A DNA stretch of 9,364 nt, from contig JAITGW010000040.1 in the NCBI GenBank assembly GCA_031280325.1, forward strand, positions 1 through 9,364, given 5' to 3'. The notes under the pieces were generated by a model. That model saw nothing but the letters and a program-made list of their open reading frames with translations. It had not been told where the DNA came from and made no database searches. The position numbers and the translations under genes were made by a program. Positions 7,047-9,364 of this stretch are shown piece after piece (positions within the stretch are counted from its first letter, which is position 1; each line of letters starts with the position of its first letter). This DNA comes from Oscillospiraceae bacterium (lineage in GTDB: Bacteria; Bacillota; Clostridia; Oscillospirales; Oscillospiraceae).

Positions 7047-7075
7047 AGTGTATCACACGGCGCGCGCTTTGTAAA
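7047..7075 (-). promoter_or_regulatory. Probable housekeeping promoter driving the riboswitch leader
   Basis: TTTACA (7075-7070, five of six to TTGACA) and TACACT (7052-7047, four of six to TATAAT) are separated by exactly 17 bases. This predicts a transcript start near 7040-7042, about a dozen bases before the P1 helix of the aptamer. A second pair further upstream, TTGTCA with TAAAAT and a 19-base spacer near 7120-7090, is less well spaced. The first fits the riboswitch boundary better. Confidence 0.6.
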
Positions 7076-7151
7076 TAGCAATCGTATGATTTTACCAAAA
7101 CTGAGCATGAGATTGACAAAGCCGCCGCGTTAACCGTTAGATTTTACAAAA

Positions 7152-7493
7152 TTAAAGCAGCCCCTCGCCCATACTCACGCCGGCAAGCATATGGAAATGC
7201 AGGTGCGGCACGGTCTGTCCCGCGTCCGCGCCGGCATTGCTGATCACGCGGAAGCCGGATTCCAGATTCAGAAGCCCCGCGATTTTCGCAATCGTCTCAA
7301 GGCAGCGCGCCGCGCGGACAGAGCTTTCCGCCGTGATCTCCGCTACGGACGCGATATGCTCCTTCGGCACAACGAGAATATGAGTCGGCGCCTGGGGATT
7401 GATGTCACGGAACGCGAGCGTATGCTCGTCCTCGTACACCTTTGCTGACGGAATGTCTCCCGCTATAATTTTGCAGAAAATACAGTCTGACAT
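7152..7493 (-). CDS. hinT: Histidine triad (HIT) nucleotide-binding protein, HinT type
   Basis: The product is a 113-residue cytoplasmic protein. It starts with CIFCKIIAGDIPSAKVYED, the N-terminal signature of HinT/protein-kinase-C-interacting-type HIT proteins. It has THILVVPKEHI in the middle and the triad HLHFHML at residues 97-103, where the central His99 is expected to be the nucleophile. Family members hydrolyse purine nucleoside phosphoramidates, including aminoacyl-adenylates. That makes its position 54 bases downstream of alaS suggestive, since aminoacyl-tRNA synthetases form such adenylates. AAAGGAGG (7507-7500) lies six bases before the ATG, a near-ideal ribosome binding site. The C-terminus stops soon after the triad (AGVSMGEGLL), slightly shorter than many homologues. 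It was probably transcribed with alaS. I see no clear terminator between its stop and the riboswitch promoter. Confidence 0.93.
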   Translation of the reverse strand: MSDCIFCKIIAGDIPSAKVYEDEHTLAFRDINPQAPTHILVVPKEHIASVAEITAESSVRAARCLETIAKIAGLLNLESGFRVISNAGADAGQTVPHLHFHMLAGVSMGEGLL

Positions 7494-7547
7494 AGTGAAC
7501 CTCCTTTGTAATAGTGCGGCGCGGATGCCGCCTTCCGCGGTTTCGGC

Positions 7548-9364
7548 TTATTTCAGCTTTTCTGCGATGAAGCCGTCAACCGACGCCAATGCGGCGTCAA
7601 GCTTTGATATATCGCGTCCGCCGCCCATCGCGGAATCCGGCTTGCCTCCGCCGCTGCCGCCCGCAACCGCGCTCACCGCCTTGATGATGTCGCCCGCGCG
7701 CACGCCGCGCGCCACGGCATCCTTGCCGCAAACCGCCAGAAACGTGAGTTTTTCTCCGTCAACGCTGCCGAAAACGGCTGCCGTACCCGCGTCCCTGTCC
7801 CGGATTTTATCGCCAAGCAGTCTCAGGCGCTCCGGCGCGCAGCCGTGCAGCGCCGCCGTGATCACACGCACTCCGCCAATGTCTCGAGCGGAATTAAGAT
7901 ATTCCAGCGCGTCCGCGTCCGCGCTCCTCGCGGCATAGCTCTCAAGCTCGCGTCGGGCCTGACGCAGCTCGTCGGCGCTCTGCTCTATGCGCGAGATGAT
8001 CTCATCCTCTCCGTTTGCTTTCAACGCGGCGGCAATCCGTGCGAGCGCGATACGGTCGGCATCGGCTGCAGAGATCGCCTCCAATCCCGTTACGGCCTCG
8101 ATTCTGCGAACGCCGGACGCGACGGAAAATTCCGACATAACGCGGAATAAGCCTGCCTTTGCGGTGTTATCAAGGTGCGTTCCGCCGCAAAGCTCCTTTG
8201 AGGCGCCGCCCATTGAGACGACGCGGACGGCGTCCCCGTATTTTTCGCCGAAAAGCGCCGTCGCGCCGGAGTTTTTCGCATCCGTGGCATTCATAACCTC
8301 AGTGCATATCGGAATTCCCGCCAGAATCCAGGAGTTCACGAGCAGCTGCACCGCCGCGAGCTGCTCCCGCGTAAGCGCCTCGAAATGCGTGAAGTCAAAG
8401 CGGAGCCTGTCCGGCTCGACAAGCGAGCCCGCCTGATGTATATGCTCGCCGGCGGTCTCGATAAGCGCAGCGTGAAGCAAATGCGTCGCAGAGTGCGCCC
8501 GGCGAATCGCGGAGCGGCGCACAGCGTCGACGCTCGCGCAGACGATTGAGCCCGCCTTGACGCTTCCGCCTTGCACCGCTCCGTGGTGCAGGTATTTTCC
8601 TCCCTTGGTTTTCTGCGTGTCAGTGACGTCAAACGCGCCGCCGTCAAAGCTTATCTCGCCGCGGTCTCCCGCCTGTCCGCCCATCTCTGCGTAGAACGGG
8701 GTCTTGTCCAGAACAATAATAGCCTCCTGCCCGGCGATTGCCGTGTCAGTCAGCGCCCCGTCAACGATAATATGTGTGATTTCGGCTTCACACTCCAGCG
8801 CGTCGTATCCGAGAAACTTCGTTTCGGTTCTGTCGCCGCTGAAATCAAAGCCCTCCCAGCCAAAATCTCCCATTGCAAGGCGCGCCGCGCGCGCCCTCTT
8901 GCGCTGCTCCGCCATAAGCTCATTAAAGCCGTCCGTATCGACCGTCACTCCGCGCTCGGCCGCAAGCTCGATTGTAAGGTCAATCGGAAAACCATAGGTA
9001 TCATAGAGGCGGAACGCGTCCGCCCCGGAAATCGCGCCGTCACTTGCCGCGATTATGCCGGAAAGCAGCTCCATCCCGGTGTCAAGCGTTTTATTAAAGC
9101 TCTCCTCCTCCGTTTTCACGACGCGGATGATATAGTCCCGCCGCTCCCGCAGCTCGGGGTACGCAATCTCGTTCACAGCAATAACGGTATCCACAACCCG
9201 GTGCAAAAACGTGTCCGGCGCGCCGAGCAGACGCCCGTGCCGCGCCGCGCGGCGCAAGAGTCGGCGCAGGACATAGCCGCGCCCCTCGTTCGATGGAAGC
9301 ACGCCGTCTGAAATCATCATAACGCCGCTTCGGATATGGTCGGTGATTACCCTCAGGGAAATAT
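7548..9364 (-). CDS. alaS: Alanyl-tRNA synthetase, C-terminal about 600 residues (5' end outside window)
   Basis: AlaRS attaches alanine to tRNA-Ala and edits mischarged Ser/Gly-tRNA-Ala. The frame is open to the window edge; the first visible residues, ISLRVITDHIRSGV, lead into DGVLPSNEGRGYVLRRLLRR, a conserved block at the end of the class II aminoacylation domain. The catalytic core and true start are therefore off the right edge. Next come the tRNA-recognition helices (DAFRLYDTYGFPIDLT), the editing domain with its zinc/active-site motifs AHSATHLLH (HxxxH) and CGGTH (CxxxH), a helical segment (about 8060-7900), and the C-Ala domain ending with GGSGGGKPDSAMGGG. All editing residues expected of the family are present, so the enzyme looks fully functional. 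HinT follows 54 bases after the stop, probably in the same transcript. Confidence 0.97.
   Translation of the reverse strand, partial: ISLRVITDHIRSGVMMISDGVLPSNEGRGYVLRRLLRRAARHGRLLGAPDTFLHRVVDTVIAVNEIAYPELRERRDYIIRVVKTEEESFNKTLDTGMELLSGIIAASDGAISGADAFRLYDTYGFPIDLTIELAAERGVTVDTDGFNELMAEQRKRARAARLAMGDFGWEGFDFSGDRTETKFLGYDALECEAEITHIIVDGALTDTAIAGQEAIIVLDKTPFYAEMGGQAGDRGEISFDGGAFDVTDTQKTKGGKYLHHGAVQGGSVKAGSIVCASVDAVRRSAIRRAHSATHLLHAALIETAGEHIHQAGSLVEPDRLRFDFTHFEALTREQLAAVQLLVNSWILAGIPICTEVMNATDAKNSGATALFGEKYGDAVRVVSMGGASKELCGGTHLDNTAKAGLFRVMSEFSVASGVRRIEAVTGLEAISAADADRIALARIAAALKANGEDEIISRIEQSADELRQARRELESYAARSADADALEYLNSARDIGGVRVITAALHGCAPERLRLLGDKIRDRDAGTAAVFGSVDGEKLTFLAVCGKDAVARGVRAGDIIKAVSAVAGGSGGGKPDSAMGGGRDISKLDAALASVDGFIAEKLK

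Overview
The window fits a spore-forming, GC-rich member of the Clostridia (phylum Bacillota). The signs are an intact pro-sigma-K-type sporulation factor, an S-layer-homology (SLH) anchored giant surface protein, strong AGGAGG-type ribosome binding sites, and no plus-strand gene. Genus cannot be named from the sequence. Every supported gene lies on the minus strand, so transcription runs from high to low coordinates.

Reading in the direction of transcription, the right end (9364-7152) is housekeeping. It holds the C-terminal two thirds of alanyl-tRNA synthetase (alaS, start outside the window), followed closely by a histidine-triad nucleotide-binding protein (HinT type).

The centre (7075-851) is the part worth attention. 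A sigma-A-like promoter (7075-7047) precedes an RNA leader with the conserved core of a cobalamin (vitamin B12) riboswitch (about 7028-6908). Next comes an expression platform in which an antiterminator and an intrinsic terminator compete for the same bases. The first gene after the switch encodes a 60-residue DUF2292/YezD-like protein. A second, very strong hairpin terminator follows. Then comes a 1851-residue secreted protein with a signal peptide, DUF4430 (transcobalamin C-terminal-like) domains, a BspA-like leucine-rich repeat block, a FIVAR-like helical segment, a long beta-rich middle, an alpha/alpha-toroid, a Gly/Pro/Thr linker, another DUF4430 domain and three SLH repeats. Toroid, linker and DUF4430 stand in the same order as the two domains of animal intrinsic factor and transcobalamin. 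Together with the upstream B12 riboswitch, this suggests a B12-repressed, cell-wall-anchored corrinoid-capture protein. That function is an inference: the terminator between the two genes leaves their co-transcription open, and no B12 transporter is visible here.

The left end (768-76) holds sigK, encoding the late mother-cell sporulation sigma factor with a hydrophobic pro-region and no interruption by a skin-like element, followed by a weak terminator-like hairpin.
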